A stretch of DNA of 64,000 bases, taken from contig NZ_CP133605.1 of the NCBI RefSeq assembly GCF_031199965.1, positions 625,501 to 689,500 on the forward strand, in the 5' to 3' direction. This DNA is from Paenibacillus sp. D2_2. Lineage in GTDB: Bacteria > Bacillota > Bacilli > Paenibacillales > Paenibacillaceae. The notes under the pieces were generated by a model. The model worked only from the letters and a program-made list of their open reading frames with translations, had not been told where the DNA came from and made no database searches. Every line of letters begins with the position of its first letter. Within the stretch, counting starts at the first letter, position 1. The translations under genes were made by a program, and so were the position numbers. Positions 1 through 8,684 of this stretch are shown here, in pieces.

Positions 1-48
1 ATGAAACTATGGAACGTTATTTCCACGAAAACAGTGGTGAATTAAATC

Positions 49-181
49 TAACGAAACTCCAGATCGCTATTGGGGAGAAAAGTAGGCATTTTGCCGCTGT
101 TTCGCTTCAATAGCGATACCTAGTTTCGTTACAATTTTCAGCAGCTCTATTTGACCTAAATAACGATACCCAGTTTCGTTA
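49..181. repeat. cluster 1 of 23-nt interspersed repeats (3 copies)
   Basis: Three copies of a 23-nt motif, TAACGAAAC-N5-ATCGCTATT, lie at 49-71 (forward), 109-131 (reverse) and 159-181 (reverse, with one A in place of G). The spacing is about 30-60 nt. The same motif recurs four times at 9176-9358. No coding frame runs through the copies, so they are intergenic repeats of unknown function. Confidence 0.85.
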
Positions 182-218
182 GAGATTAAGCTATATGATA
201 TAGGTTTCCTGATCTGAT

Positions 219-245
219 GGCCTGCAAACTTGCAGGCTTTTTTGC
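219..245 (+). terminator. intrinsic terminator
   Basis: The stem GCCTGCAA/TTGCAGGC is followed by TTTTTT. No gene ends just before it inside the window, so the transcript it would stop is not visible. Confidence 0.6.
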
Positions 246-424
246 TTATTTGATACGAAGGCGAATTAATGACGAGCCTGGGGGAAGTCTTTGGGCAGCT
301 TGACCATTTGGGATATGAAAACCTGTATAATATGTAAATGAGAGTTTTATATTATCGGTGAGCGCTAGTAGAGGAGACTTGAGGTTTGAGAGATAGACAT
401 ACAGGTTAGGAGAGGATTTAGCCG

Positions 425-542
425 ATGAGTGAAGCAAACAATTGGAAGCACGGGCCCGCTATTCAAGCATCTGCTTCCGATTTGAAAGTGTGAGATTGTG
501 AGGGACGGCAAATACGCCTTCCTGCCTTTGGAGCTAGAATAG
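425..542 (+). CDS. possible small protein, frameshifted
   Basis: An ATG at 425 follows AGGAGAGG. The frame runs 22 codons to a TGA inside the string gtgtgagattgtg near 490. If one base there is extra, the frame continues as ...EIVRDGKYAFLPLELE to a TAG at 540-542, giving about 38 residues. The family is not recognised. A TATAAT lies at 326-331 but has no well-spaced -35 box. It is short and could be chance, so the call is weak. Confidence 0.25.
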
Positions 543-560
543 AGGCCTTAACAACACCAA

Positions 561-1166
561 TTATCGTCCTTCAATAATAAGTCTCAGACTATCATTAAAT
601 AGATCATCCGCCGTACGGCCTGAATTAAAATATTCCTCTATGCCTGCAATGAGGGTTGGATGGCCCTTTTGGAATTGTTCCATTGCAAAATCATTGGTCA
701 TATCAGCATCCAGGGGAGTTTGTTCCTCGATCACATGTCCTAATGTGAAGCGGGTTGCTGTCAATACAATCAGACGGGACTCGCGTAAACTAACTCCAGC
801 GGTAAGCAATGTTCTTATTGCTGCCTCCGTCACATGGGCCATTGTAAGCGAGAAATGGGCACCTGCAACAACTCGTGCTCCGTCAGTATATGCAAGCAAG
901 GCTTGCCGCATATGGTTGAAAATATGCAGTAGCCATTCCTGCCAAGGCTGCTCAATATCACGGGGACGCAGGTCGCGAGACACGGGCTCAAGTATTCGCT
1001 CTGCCATTTCATTGCCCAGAGCTGCTTTATTCTTAACATGCCAATACAGGGTTGGAGCTTTGACACCTAGCCTATTTGCTAAGGATCGCAAACTAACGCC
1101 GTCGATTCCAGCCTCATTCAGCAATTTTAATGCTTCCTCTATAATTTCATTTTTGTTAAGTGCCAT
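561..1166 (-). CDS. TetR-class transcriptional repressor
   Basis: A 201-residue DNA-binding repressor of the classical tetracycline-repressor type. Residues about 5-60 form the helix-turn-helix domain, with the family hallmark PTLYWHVKNK in the recognition-helix region. The rest resembles the TetR C-terminal ligand-binding and dimer domain. The second of two adjacent ATGs is preferred because AAGGAG lies 6 nt before it. The gene is divergent from the His-rich gene at 1263, and two tet-operator-like palindromes lie between them, so it very likely represses its neighbour and itself. No tetracycline efflux gene is adjacent, so the ligand is unknown. The family call is firm; the target is inferred from position. 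Confidence 0.85.
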   Translation of the reverse strand: MALNKNEIIEEALKLLNEAGIDGVSLRSLANRLGVKAPTLYWHVKNKAALGNEMAERILEPVSRDLRPRDIEQPWQEWLLHIFNHMRQALLAYTDGARVVAGAHFSLTMAHVTEAAIRTLLTAGVSLRESRLIVLTATRFTLGHVIEEQTPLDADMTNDFAMEQFQKGHPTLIAGIEEYFNSGRTADDLFNDSLRLIIEGR

Positions 1167-1191
1167 CATTATCTCCTTAAATATGATCTTC

Positions 1192-1246
1192 TTGACAGTC
1201 TAACATATATAGACTATATTTCAAATATAAATCTATACATGTTAGA
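1192..1246 (+). promoter_or_regulatory. promoter with two tet-like operators
   Basis: TTGACA (1192-1197) and TATATT (1215-1220) are separated by exactly 17 nt. That spacer is the palindrome GTCTAACATATATAGAC (1198-1214). A second palindrome, TCTATACATGTTAGA (1232-1246), lies in the early transcribed region. Both share the form TCTA-N7-TAGA with TetR operators. This arrangement suits repression of the plus-strand gene by the divergent TetR-type regulator. Confidence 0.75.
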
Positions 1247-1262
1247 GAAGGTGGTGGATCTG

Positions 1263-1550
1263 TTGAATTCTATAAAACACTGGCACCGAAAAGTGGTTCG
1301 AAGCATTGCTCTTGCATTTGGGCTTCCAGAGGACTTGAGTCATCATCATCGGGCGCATGTTCGACATCGACATGCCAACCAAGCTATACATCATCCCCGT
1401 AATCAACGTGTCGCGAATTGGCATGTACGACATAATCAAAACGTGGCAGAGTGGCATACACGACATACCGCTGAAGTGATGTCGGCAACGGATTGGCTTG
1501 GCAAGTGGGAACGATTCGTCTATAAGCAGATTCGTCGCTTTGCCCGGTAA
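1263..1550 (+). CDS. histidine-rich small basic protein
   Basis: The start is placed at TTG 1263 because GAGAAGGTGG at 1244-1253 ends 9 nt before it. The upstream in-frame ATG at 1239 lies inside the operator and has no ribosome binding site. The product is about 95 residues. A central stretch, residues about 27-70, is dense in histidine and arginine (HHH, RHRH, WHVRH, WHTRH), and there are about 14 His overall. The ends are Lys/Arg-rich, and there is no signal peptide or membrane segment. The repeated H-x-x-H-like spacing would allow metal or nucleic-acid binding, but no family is recognised. Regulation by the adjacent TetR protein is likely. Confidence 0.6.
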   Translation: MNSIKHWHRKVVRSIALAFGLPEDLSHHHRAHVRHRHANQAIHHPRNQRVANWHVRHNQNVAEWHTRHTAEVMSATDWLGKWERFVYKQIRRFAR

Positions 1551-1568
1551 CAAATCAGCTTCGATGAT

Positions 1569-1595
1569 AGACTGTCCAACAGGGCAGTCTTTTTT
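1569..1595 (+). terminator. intrinsic terminator of the His-rich gene
   Basis: AGACTG...CAGTCT hairpin followed by TTTTTT, 19 nt after the stop codon. Confidence 0.75.
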
Positions 1596-1819
1596 CTCTC
1601 AGATGTTTTTGCTTTTGCACTTAATTGGTACCTAACTGGAATACTTGGACTACTTGCCACACTCCGTATTATTACTAATCCAACCAAGCCAGATAACGGT
1701 GGATATAACTTGGAGTACGAGATCTAATAAATGGGCTTTATCATAGGTGGAGATGTCCAATCTGATTATAAAGAAATGAATAGGATGGTGTGTACTCTAA
1801 ATACAAGGAGGTAAGAAAT

Positions 1820-1939
1820 ATGGGTGAAGTACTAGGCGGTGTAGGTCTTAGCTGTGGCGGTGGATTATGGGGTTCAACTGGAGCTATTTTAGTCCTGTTT
1901 ATACTTCTTGTAATCATTTCAAGAGCCTTTGTATTCTAA
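1820..1939 (+). CDS. YjcZ-like sporulation micropeptide
   Basis: A 39-residue ORF starts at an ATG 6 nt after AAGGAGGT. It begins MGEVLGGVGLSCGGG. A single hydrophobic helix follows (GAILVLFILLVII), and it ends RAFVF. A Gly-rich head plus one membrane helix is the pattern of the tiny YjcZ/SscA-type proteins of spore formers, which are made in the mother cell and associate with the spore. It stands alone, with its own terminator. The assignment rests on composition and architecture, since such short proteins give little alignment signal. Confidence 0.7.
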   Translation: MGEVLGGVGLSCGGGLWGSTGAILVLFILLVIISRAFVF

Positions 1940-1948
1940 TTGATTACT

Positions 1949-1983
1949 AGCCTTGCAAGCTAAACGCTAGTAAGGCTTTTTAA
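1949..1983 (+). terminator. intrinsic terminator of the micropeptide gene
   Basis: AGCCTTGCAAGC...GCTAGTAAGGCT stem followed by TTTTT, just after the micropeptide stop. Confidence 0.7.
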
Positions 1984-2082
1984 TGTTATCCATATCACTA
2001 TTCATAGTATGAACCGTCGTCTCTAACAACGAGTTTACGGATGCATAAGAAGGAAATGGAATGTCAGGATCACGAGAGCAAA

Positions 2083-2110
2083 AGGAAACCCCCTTGATAT
2101 ACAAGGGGGG
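2083..2110 (-). terminator. intrinsic terminator after tRNA-Arg
   Basis: Read on the minus strand, CCCCCTTG-TATAT-CAAGGGGG is followed by TTTCCTTTT, directly downstream of the tRNA 3' end. Confidence 0.75.
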
Positions 2111-2112
2111 GA

Positions 2113-2187
2113 CGCGCCACGGCGGGATTCGAACCCGCGACGCATAGTTTAGGAAACTATCGCTCTATCCTGCTGAGCTACGGGCGC
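2113..2187 (-). tRNA. tRNA-Arg (anticodon CCT)
   Basis: A cloverleaf can be read on the minus strand: acceptor GCGCCCG, D-arm GCTC..GAGC, anticodon arm ATAGT-TTCCTAA-ACTAT with anticodon CCT, and T-arm GCGGG-TTCGAAT-CCCGC. The 3' acceptor strand is CGTGGCGC, one base longer than the 7 nt needed. The extra T (A at 2119 on the plus strand) would bulge. Elsewhere the stems pair well. Given the many single-base indels in this window, a sequencing error is the simplest explanation. Confidence 0.85.
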
Positions 2188-2293
2188 ATATGAAGTTGCG
2201 TCTTAATCAATGTCATTAAAAATCGACATAAAGTCATTATAAATTAATTATCGCAAAAAGTGAATCCGAAATTATCCCTTATGAACATCATAG

Positions 2294-2345
2294 ACAAAAA
2301 AGGCACTGAAGAGTCGGAATCTCCGACCCTTCGGTGCTTTTTATT
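2294..2345 (-). terminator. intrinsic terminator of nrdF
   Basis: On the minus strand, AGCACCGAAGGGTCGGA pairs with TCCGACTCTTCAGTGCC and TTTTTT follows. The A-run on the other side makes it look bidirectional. Confidence 0.85.
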
Positions 2346-2363
2346 TTAGAAAATCATCGAATC

Positions 2364-3401
2364 TTACAGATCATCAAATCCGTTGTCGTCGCCGACTTTG
2401 CCGTAGTTGCGGGATTTGGCTTCGAAGAAGTCGGTCTTCGTAGCATTGAGCGCTTCGTCGGAGAACGGCTTGATCCAAGGCATACAGTTGACGTCAACGC
2501 CATCGTACGCTTTGTCCAGTCCCATCAATTTAAGGCGTTTGTTAGCGGTGTATTTGATGTAATCGGACAATTCGTTCAGGTCGATGCCTTGCACCTTCTT
2601 GAGCGTATAATGCGCCCAGTTCGTCTCCAACTCAACCGCACGGTTGATTGTACGATAGACGTAGTCCATATTTTCCGGAGTATTCAGTTCCGGGAAGTCG
2701 ATGAGTAGCTGCTTGAACACTTCGGCGAAGAAGTAGCAGTGCTGGTTCTCATCGCGTTGGATATAGGAGATCATCTGACTGGTCCCCATCATCTTTTGAT
2801 CGCGAGCGAGGTTGTAGAAGAAGGCAAATGTACTATAGAAGAATATGCCTTCCAGAATTAAGTCAGCCACAAGAGCCTCAAAGAAAGTCTGAGGAGTCTG
2901 CTCGTTGCGGAAGTTCTGATAGATCTCGGAGATGAACGTGTTTCGCTCAAGCAGTACCGGATCATGCTTCCAATATTCAAAGATCTCTTTCTGCTCCTGA
3001 TCGGATACGAGAGAGGATAATACATAAGAATAGGATTGGTTATGCACGACTTCCTGCTGAGCGATAACCGCAGCGATCGCTTCCAGCGAGGAATCGGTCA
3101 AATAGCGCTTCACGTCGCCGACAAACATCGTCTGCATCGAGTCGAGCACGGCTAAGAGGCCGATGTTGATCTTAAAGGTACGCTGTTCCTCGGGATCAAG
3201 CAGTTGGTATTGCTGGGCATCCTTGCTCATTGGGATTTCGTCAGCGATCCAGTAGTTGAGTAGCAGCACCTTGTACAGCTTGTACATATGCGGCATGCGG
3301 ATATCGTCCCAGTTCACAATACCGGAGCATTCGCCGTTAATGATACGGGTTGATTTATTGGGAGCCTTAGTATTAAAGATCTCCTGTAATTGCAGTGTCA
3401 T
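2364..3401 (-). CDS. nrdF: class I ribonucleotide reductase, beta subunit
   Basis: A 345-residue R2 protein that holds the dinuclear metal site and tyrosyl radical used by NrdA to make dNDPs aerobically. Visible ligands are Asp in GLLAVLDSMQ, the E-x-x-H of QQEVVHNQSY (its Tyr is the likely radical residue), Glu in DLILEGIFFY and the E-x-x-H of RDENQHCYFF. The C-terminus, acidic and ending FDDL, fits the tail that docks on the alpha subunit. AGGAGATG precedes the ATG by 7 nt. It lies 57 nt after nrdA and before a strong terminator, so it is last in the unit. Whether the cofactor is Fe or Mn, and whether the symbol should be nrdB or nrdF, cannot be decided here. Confidence 0.93.
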   Translation of the reverse strand: MTLQLQEIFNTKAPNKSTRIINGECSGIVNWDDIRMPHMYKLYKVLLLNYWIADEIPMSKDAQQYQLLDPEEQRTFKINIGLLAVLDSMQTMFVGDVKRYLTDSSLEAIAAVIAQQEVVHNQSYSYVLSSLVSDQEQKEIFEYWKHDPVLLERNTFISEIYQNFRNEQTPQTFFEALVADLILEGIFFYSTFAFFYNLARDQKMMGTSQMISYIQRDENQHCYFFAEVFKQLLIDFPELNTPENMDYVYRTINRAVELETNWAHYTLKKVQGIDLNELSDYIKYTANKRLKLMGLDKAYDGVDVNCMPWIKPFSDEALNATKTDFFEAKSRNYGKVGDDNGFDDL

Positions 3402-3458
3402 TTGGATACATCTCCTAGTATTAATAATCTAACTAAATCTTTCAGCGTCAAAATAGGA

Positions 3459-5792
3459 TTATGATGCGCAGGATTCGCACTCTTCAATCGTCAACGCACG
3501 GCTTCGTACATAATAAGTTGTCTTGATACCAGCTTTCCAGGCATGAAGATGCAGATCCAGGAACTCAGTTGCTTTGATGTCCGGGCGTACATACAGGTTG
3601 AAACTCTGTGCTTGGTCGATATGGCGTTGACGGGCGCTGGCCATGTTGATGGACCAGTGCTGATCGATCATAAACGCTGTCTTGTAGTACCAGATTGTCT
3701 TCTCTGACAGGTCTGGAGCCGGGTTGGCAACTTTATAAGTCGTCTTCTCTTCATAGGAGAGAAGCTCATAGAGCGGATCGATGCTGGCGGTAGAGCCGGC
3801 GATGATCGAAGTCGATCCGTTTGGTGCGATAGCAAACATCCAGGCGTTGCGCACGCCGTTCTCATGGACTTGTCCCATCAGCTCGTTCCATTGCTCTGTA
3901 GTTACATATTTGCCTTCACGCGAACCGTCGATATAACCACGGGAAGTAAAGTAATGTCCGGTATCCCAGTCCGAACCAGCGAACTTCGGATAGCGGCCTT
4001 TTTCAATTGCTAGTTCCATACTTGATCTAATCAACAGGTAGTTGATTTTTTCGTATAGAGCGTCGTTATATTGTACGGCTTCTTCAGATTCCCAACGGAT
4101 GCCCTCTAGTGCGAGCAGATGATGCAGCCCGAAGGTTCCGAGCCCGATTGCGCGGTATTGGCTGTTGGTATATTGCGCCTGAAGCACCTCAATATTGTTG
4201 ATATCAATTACGTTGTCTAGCATGCGTGCCTGAATCGGTACAAGACGATCGAGCACTCCAGCTGGTACAGCACGTGCCAGGTGAATAGAATTCAGGTTAC
4301 ATACGACGAAATCGCCAGGAATTTTTGAAATAACGATCCGGGTCTGTCCATCTTTCGTCACGAGTTCCTCCTGCTCAACTACTGTCGGCGATTGGTTCTG
4401 CATAATCTCCGTACAGAGGTTGGAGGAATAGACCATGCCATGATTACGGTTCGGATTCGCACGGTTGACAGTATCGCGATAGAACATGTAAGGCGTTCCT
4501 GTCTCAAGCTGCGATTTCATAATCCGCTTCATGATGTCAATGGCCGGCATCGTAATGCGGGATAACGTAGGGTGATCCACTGCTTCTTGATACTTCTCGC
4601 GAAACTGGCCCTTGCCAACTTCCTCGTCATAGAAATCCTCTAGGCCAAGCGGCCGTCCGTTCGCGTCCTTCCAACCCATCGTCTTCTTCACTTCATGTGG
4701 GCAGAACAGGTTCCACTCGCCGCGTGCTTCGACGGCTTCCATGAACAGGTCAGGTAGGCTTACGCCATGGAAAATATCATGTGCACGCATCCGCTCATCC
4801 CCGTTGTTGAGCTTCAAGTCGAGGAAGGAGAGGATATCTTTATGGAATACGTCAAGGTAGACGGCGATCGCTCCTTTGCGCGTGCCGAGCTGGTCTACAC
4901 TGACCGCAGTATTGTTAAGCTGACGAATCCAAGGGATAACGCCGGAGCTAGTGTTCTTGTGGCCGCGGATGTCTGAACCGCGGGCCCGCACTTTACCAAG
5001 ATAGACGCCGATTCCGCCGCCCATCTTGCTGAGGCGAGCAATATCAGTATTGGAGTCGAAGATGCCTTCGAGCGAGTCGTCAACCGTATCGATGAAGCAG
5101 CTCGACAGTTGCCCTGCTACCTTCTTACCGGCGTTGGACATTGTTGGTGTTGCCGCGGTCATGTAAATATTACTCATCGCCCAGTAGGCTTCTTTAACGA
5201 GCTCCATCCGTCTCTCGGCCGGTTCTTTATGCATCAGGTACATGGCGATCACCATGTAGCGCTCTTGTGGTAGTTCCATGGTCCGGCCTTCAAAGTCAGT
5301 GGCCAGATAACGTTCGGACAGTGTAAGTAGCCCGATATAGTCGAACAGTAAATCACAAGAGGGATTGATTGTCTCTCCGAGTTCTTCGATTTGTTCCTTC
5401 GTGTAACATTCCAGCAATTCTTCGCGGAGAATGCCACTCTTACATAGATCGGTGATCAAGTGATAGAACGAACCGTAAGGTTCTTCCGGATAAGATTTGT
5501 AGCGGCGGTTCACAGCAGCCTTCTTATACAGCGTAGTAAGCAGGGCGCGGGCAGCGGCGAATTTCCATTCCGGTTCTTCCTTGGTCACGAGCTCAAGCGC
5601 AGACATCGTGAATGCATTGCTAATTTCTTCTCCGGTAACGACATCTCGTCTTAATTTGGAATGCACACCGCGTAGCAGACGCTCCTTATCGATCTTGTTC
5701 AGGCCTTCCAGAATACGGTCGGCATAGATGCCAAGGCGATCGCTGTCGAACGCTAGCTGGCGGTTATTGGGTTTGGTTACGAATGATGGCAT
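3459..5792 (-). CDS. nrdA: class I ribonucleotide reductase, alpha subunit
   Basis: A 777-residue catalytic subunit. Residues about 1-95 match an ATP-cone-like allosteric domain (FVTKPNNRQ... to AARALLTTLY). The ten-stranded barrel follows, with one redox cysteine in GQLSSCFI, the active-site N-x-C-x-E motif in SSNLCTEI and the second redox cysteine in VVCNLNSIHLA. The C-terminal shuttle pair is CESC, 2 residues from the end. GCGAGG lies 7 nt before the ATG. A terminator and an Fnr-like box lie between it and nrdG, so the nrdA-nrdF pair probably has its own control. Confidence 0.95.
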   Translation of the reverse strand: MPSFVTKPNNRQLAFDSDRLGIYADRILEGLNKIDKERLLRGVHSKLRRDVVTGEEISNAFTMSALELVTKEEPEWKFAAARALLTTLYKKAAVNRRYKSYPEEPYGSFYHLITDLCKSGILREELLECYTKEQIEELGETINPSCDLLFDYIGLLTLSERYLATDFEGRTMELPQERYMVIAMYLMHKEPAERRMELVKEAYWAMSNIYMTAATPTMSNAGKKVAGQLSSCFIDTVDDSLEGIFDSNTDIARLSKMGGGIGVYLGKVRARGSDIRGHKNTSSGVIPWIRQLNNTAVSVDQLGTRKGAIAVYLDVFHKDILSFLDLKLNNGDERMRAHDIFHGVSLPDLFMEAVEARGEWNLFCPHEVKKTMGWKDANGRPLGLEDFYDEEVGKGQFREKYQEAVDHPTLSRITMPAIDIMKRIMKSQLETGTPYMFYRDTVNRANPNRNHGMVYSSNLCTEIMQNQSPTVVEQEELVTKDGQTRIVISKIPGDFVVCNLNSIHLARAVPAGVLDRLVPIQARMLDNVIDINNIEVLQAQYTNSQYRAIGLGTFGLHHLLALEGIRWESEEAVQYNDALYEKINYLLIRSSMELAIEKGRYPKFAGSDWDTGHYFTSRGYIDGSREGKYVTTEQWNELMGQVHENGVRNAWMFAIAPNGSTSIIAGSTASIDPLYELLSYEEKTTYKVANPAPDLSEKTIWYYKTAFMIDQHWSINMASARQRHIDQAQSFNLYVRPDIKATEFLDLHLHAWKAGIKTTYYVRSRALTIEECESCAS

Positions 5793-5884
5793 GGAATATC
5801 CTCGCTTTCGTGATATAGGATCAAGCAGCAGCCGGAGCTGTGCGAAGCTACAAAAATTGTTATTTAAAATTGCAAATATGCGCG

Positions 5885-5920
5885 AAAAAAGGGGCGCAGG
5901 TCAAGTGTGTTGCGCCGGTA
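5885..5920 (-). terminator. terminator or attenuator between nrdG and nrdA
   Basis: On the minus strand, GGCGCA-N12-TGCGCC is followed by CCTTTTTT. It lies downstream of nrdG and of the Fnr-like box but upstream of nrdA. It could end the nrdDG transcript or attenuate a leader of nrdA. Confidence 0.7.
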
Positions 5921-5944
5921 AGTACAAATTTCGCTAATATTCAC

Positions 5945-5974
5945 TGTGAGAAACATCACAGATTATTAATTATA
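5945..5974 (-). promoter_or_regulatory. Fnr/CRP-type box over a candidate nrdA promoter
   Basis: TGTGA-GAAACA-TCACA (5945-5960) is a perfect match to the TGTGA-N6-TCACA pattern of Fnr/CRP-family regulators. On the minus strand a TATAAT (5969-5974) lies 8 nt upstream of it, with only a weak -35. A regulator bound here would cover the transcription start, which fits repression of the aerobic reductase when oxygen is absent. The site is seen; the regulator and effect are inferred. Confidence 0.6.
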
Positions 5975-5990
5975 CAAGAAACCTAGTAGG

Positions 5991-6509
5991 CTAGAAAGAG
6001 TACAAGGGTTCCCAATCTATTACTTTTTGGGCTGCTAGACTCTCAGAAATCCTTATGATTCGCTGGTTAGAGCTGCCTCGATAGAGTAGAGAGGGGTCTC
6101 TTAAATTTTTTATAAATCTTCCATCGACAAGAACTTCGCAGCGTTCGAGTAAGCCAAATTCCGGTGTTCCCGGCATGGCCAGTAATTCTTCAAATGTATA
6201 CCCCGTGTATATCCAGATTGGAACTGGTCCGGCCTCCTGACGAAGGCGATCAATGAAGTCATTGACCTCTTCGGCGGAGAAGAAGGGATCGCCGCCAAGA
6301 AGGGAGACTCCACTTAATAAAGGGTTGTTCTTAATATCTGAGATGATCTCTGCCTGCCGATCTTCTGTAAAGGGCTCTCCGTATTTGAAATTCCACGTTG
6401 CCGGGCTAAAACAACCCGGGCAGCGATGGCGGCACCCACTTATGAAGATGGAGGCGCGCAGGCCTTCACCTTCATTTATGGATTCCGGGTAATAACCGCA
6501 AATATTCAT
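5991..6509 (-). CDS. nrdG: anaerobic RNR activating protein (radical SAM)
   Basis: A 172-residue radical-SAM activase that generates the glycyl radical of NrdD using S-adenosylmethionine and a 4Fe-4S cluster. The cluster motif C-x3-C-x2-C is seen in SGCRHRCPGCF (residues about 26-35). The glycine-rich SAM-contact region is SLLGGDPFF. Its ATG overlaps the nrdD stop in an ATGA, which implies translational coupling. The length is normal for the family. Confidence 0.95.
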   Translation of the reverse strand: MNICGYYPESINEGEGLRASIFISGCRHRCPGCFSPATWNFKYGEPFTEDRQAEIISDIKNNPLLSGVSLLGGDPFFSAEEVNDFIDRLRQEAGPVPIWIYTGYTFEELLAMPGTPEFGLLERCEVLVDGRFIKNLRDPSLLYRGSSNQRIIRISESLAAQKVIDWEPLYSF

Positions 6510-8482
6510 ATCCCGTGTTTTACCCGGTCGCGGACTTCCGCTTGTTTGGCAGAGTTGAAGCGTGTCTGGTAGTCCCCGGTCAAATAGCCTGTAACCCGGC
6601 GCAGGCGGCGGATATGCACATCGTTCTCATGTTGGCCACAAGAAGGGCAGGTAGCTCCGATAATCCCTTCATAGCCACAGGATGTGCAGCGGTCTATCGG
6701 ATGGTTGAGGCTGAAATAGCTGACTTGCTTAGACAGTGCATACTTCACAATATTAATGAAAGCGGCTGGATTGTTGCGGGCATTTCCGTCCAATTCGATA
6801 TAAGAAATGGCACCTGCATTACAGAGCTCGTGGAACGGTGCTTCCAGCTCGATCTTTTTCGCTGCACTTAAAGAATAGTACACCGGAATATGGAATGAAT
6901 TCGTATAGTATTCTCGGTCTACGATTTCCGATACCTTGCCGTATACAGCGCGGTCGCGCTTTGTGAATTTGCCGGACAGCCCCTCGGCAGGCGTTGCGAA
7001 TAGAGTAAAATTCAAATTGTGGCGCTCGCTCTGCTCATCGCAATACTTACGCATATAAGAGATCAATTCAAAAGCCTTACGATATACTTCTTCATCTTCG
7101 CCATGGTGCTTGCCGTACAAGGCCTTCATGCATTCCGCCAGCCCGATGAACCCGATGGATAAGCTGCCGTGCTTGAGTAGATCGCCGACCTGGTCATCAG
7201 GAGCCAGCTGTTCGCCGCCTTCCCAGACGCCTTCGCGCATCATGAAATCGGAAGCTTTGGCCTTCTGGTGAGACTGGATCTCGAAGCGGTGCAGCAAGCC
7301 GTCGGTCGCAATGTCCATATAATGCTTCAGCTCGCGGTAGAAGCCACGTTCGTCGGCCTCTTTGCGTCGTCCCAGCGCGATGCCGTGCTCCAGTCCGAGC
7401 TTGACTAGATTGATCGTGTTAAAAGACAGATTGCCTTTGCCGGACAAATGGTTGCGTCCGAAGCGATCGCTTAATACGCGAGTGCGGCAGCCCATTGTTG
7501 CAAATTCCGTATCCGGATCGGACGGATCATAATATTGTAGGTTCAGAGGCGCATCAAGGTTAGCGAAGTTCGGATACAGCCTTTTGGCGGAGCATTCCGC
7601 AGCCATCAAGAACAGATGATAGTTGGGATCGTTCTTCTCTTGGTTGACGCCTTGCTTGCATTTGAAGATTTGAATCGGGAAGATCGGTGTCTCGCCACTG
7701 CCCAGACCGCGCATCGTCGCTTTGAGCAGGGATTGAATGACCAATTGTCCCTCTGGAGAGGTGCAAGTGCCATAGTTGATGCTGGTGAACGGGATTTGCC
7801 CGCCAGCCCGGCTCGACATCGTATTTAAGTTATGGATCAGGCTCTCAGCACCTTGTAAGGTTTCTGATTCCGTCTCTTTGGTTGCATATTTGTAAGCTCT
7901 CGGATATTGTTCCTGAAGGTCGCTTCGACTCATTGAAATCTCGCCCAAGTCCGCCGCTTCGTCTCCTTCTTCAAAGTACTCAAGTCCTTTGCGGAAGTAT
8001 TTCATGAACGACTTGCTTACATAAGGGGCCAGATCGTGATCCAGCTTATTGGCGGAGACACCGCCGTACTGGGAATTTTGCTGGGATTGGAAAATGATTG
8101 CCACCAGCGCCATGGCCGTCATGATCGAATTAGGCGGACGGACGCTGCCATTACCAGTGTTGAAGCCCCCGGCAAGCAGTTTATCAAATGGAATGAAGAT
8201 GCAGTTCGTCGTGCCAATAGCATATTGATCCAGGTCATGTACATAAACGATATTATCCTGGATAGCTTGTACCAGATGGTTAGGCATCACAAAGTGGTTC
8301 GCATACCATTTAGCGTACTCACTGCCGAATTTGCTCATTTTGCCGGAGAAGCTCTCGCCGTTCAGGTTCGCATTCTCGCGTAGTATTTCTAGGTTGGAGC
8401 TGGCGACGATCTCTTCTCCTAGATGGATCACCTCATCCAACATTTGCTCCTGATCCGTATAAACTCGATTTAATAACGCCAT
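6506..8482 (-). CDS. nrdD: anaerobic (class III) ribonucleoside-triphosphate reductase
   Basis: A glycyl-radical enzyme that reduces NTPs without oxygen. I start it at MALLNRV (8482), where AGAGGGGAG lies 9 nt upstream; an upstream in-frame ATG at 8539 has no such site. The product is 658 residues. The C-terminal zinc site is CTSCG...CPSCG, and the radical loop RRVTGYL lies about 25 residues before the end. The usual N-terminal ATP-cone domain is not evident, because the protein starts close to the barrel. It is first in the nrdDG unit, downstream of a cobalamin riboswitch and an NrdR-type promoter. Confidence 0.95.
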   Translation of the reverse strand: MALLNRVYTDQEQMLDEVIHLGEEIVASSNLEILRENANLNGESFSGKMSKFGSEYAKWYANHFVMPNHLVQAIQDNIVYVHDLDQYAIGTTNCIFIPFDKLLAGGFNTGNGSVRPPNSIMTAMALVAIIFQSQQNSQYGGVSANKLDHDLAPYVSKSFMKYFRKGLEYFEEGDEAADLGEISMSRSDLQEQYPRAYKYATKETESETLQGAESLIHNLNTMSSRAGGQIPFTSINYGTCTSPEGQLVIQSLLKATMRGLGSGETPIFPIQIFKCKQGVNQEKNDPNYHLFLMAAECSAKRLYPNFANLDAPLNLQYYDPSDPDTEFATMGCRTRVLSDRFGRNHLSGKGNLSFNTINLVKLGLEHGIALGRRKEADERGFYRELKHYMDIATDGLLHRFEIQSHQKAKASDFMMREGVWEGGEQLAPDDQVGDLLKHGSLSIGFIGLAECMKALYGKHHGEDEEVYRKAFELISYMRKYCDEQSERHNLNFTLFATPAEGLSGKFTKRDRAVYGKVSEIVDREYYTNSFHIPVYYSLSAAKKIELEAPFHELCNAGAISYIELDGNARNNPAAFINIVKYALSKQVSYFSLNHPIDRCTSCGYEGIIGATCPSCGQHENDVHIRRLRRVTGYLTGDYQTRFNSAKQAEVRDRVKHGI

Positions 8483-8684
8483 AACAAAGTACTCCCCTCT
8501 AATTACCAGACATTCTTGACATATAAAAAGCATCTCCAACCTGCCTCAAGGTCGAAAATGCCCGATTGCGCTCAATCAAACACAGTACTCCTGTGTTCCG
8601 ATAGTATGGTAGCTGAAAAAGTATGTAGCAGCTGCAAGCGGACACCTGCCTGATTCCTCGCAGGTCATTAGCGGTGTCATTGAA

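Noticed and set aside
49..181. CRISPR-like array
   Set aside because: Copies change orientation, spacing is irregular and no cas genes are near.
300..331. Sigma-A promoter TTGACC...TATAAT
   Set aside because: The spacer is 20 nt, too long for a reliable call, and the downstream ORF is itself doubtful.
1242..1553. 103-codon frame antisense to the His-rich gene
   Set aside because: No ribosome binding site; the promoter, operators and terminator all serve the plus strand. Openness follows from His/Arg codons.
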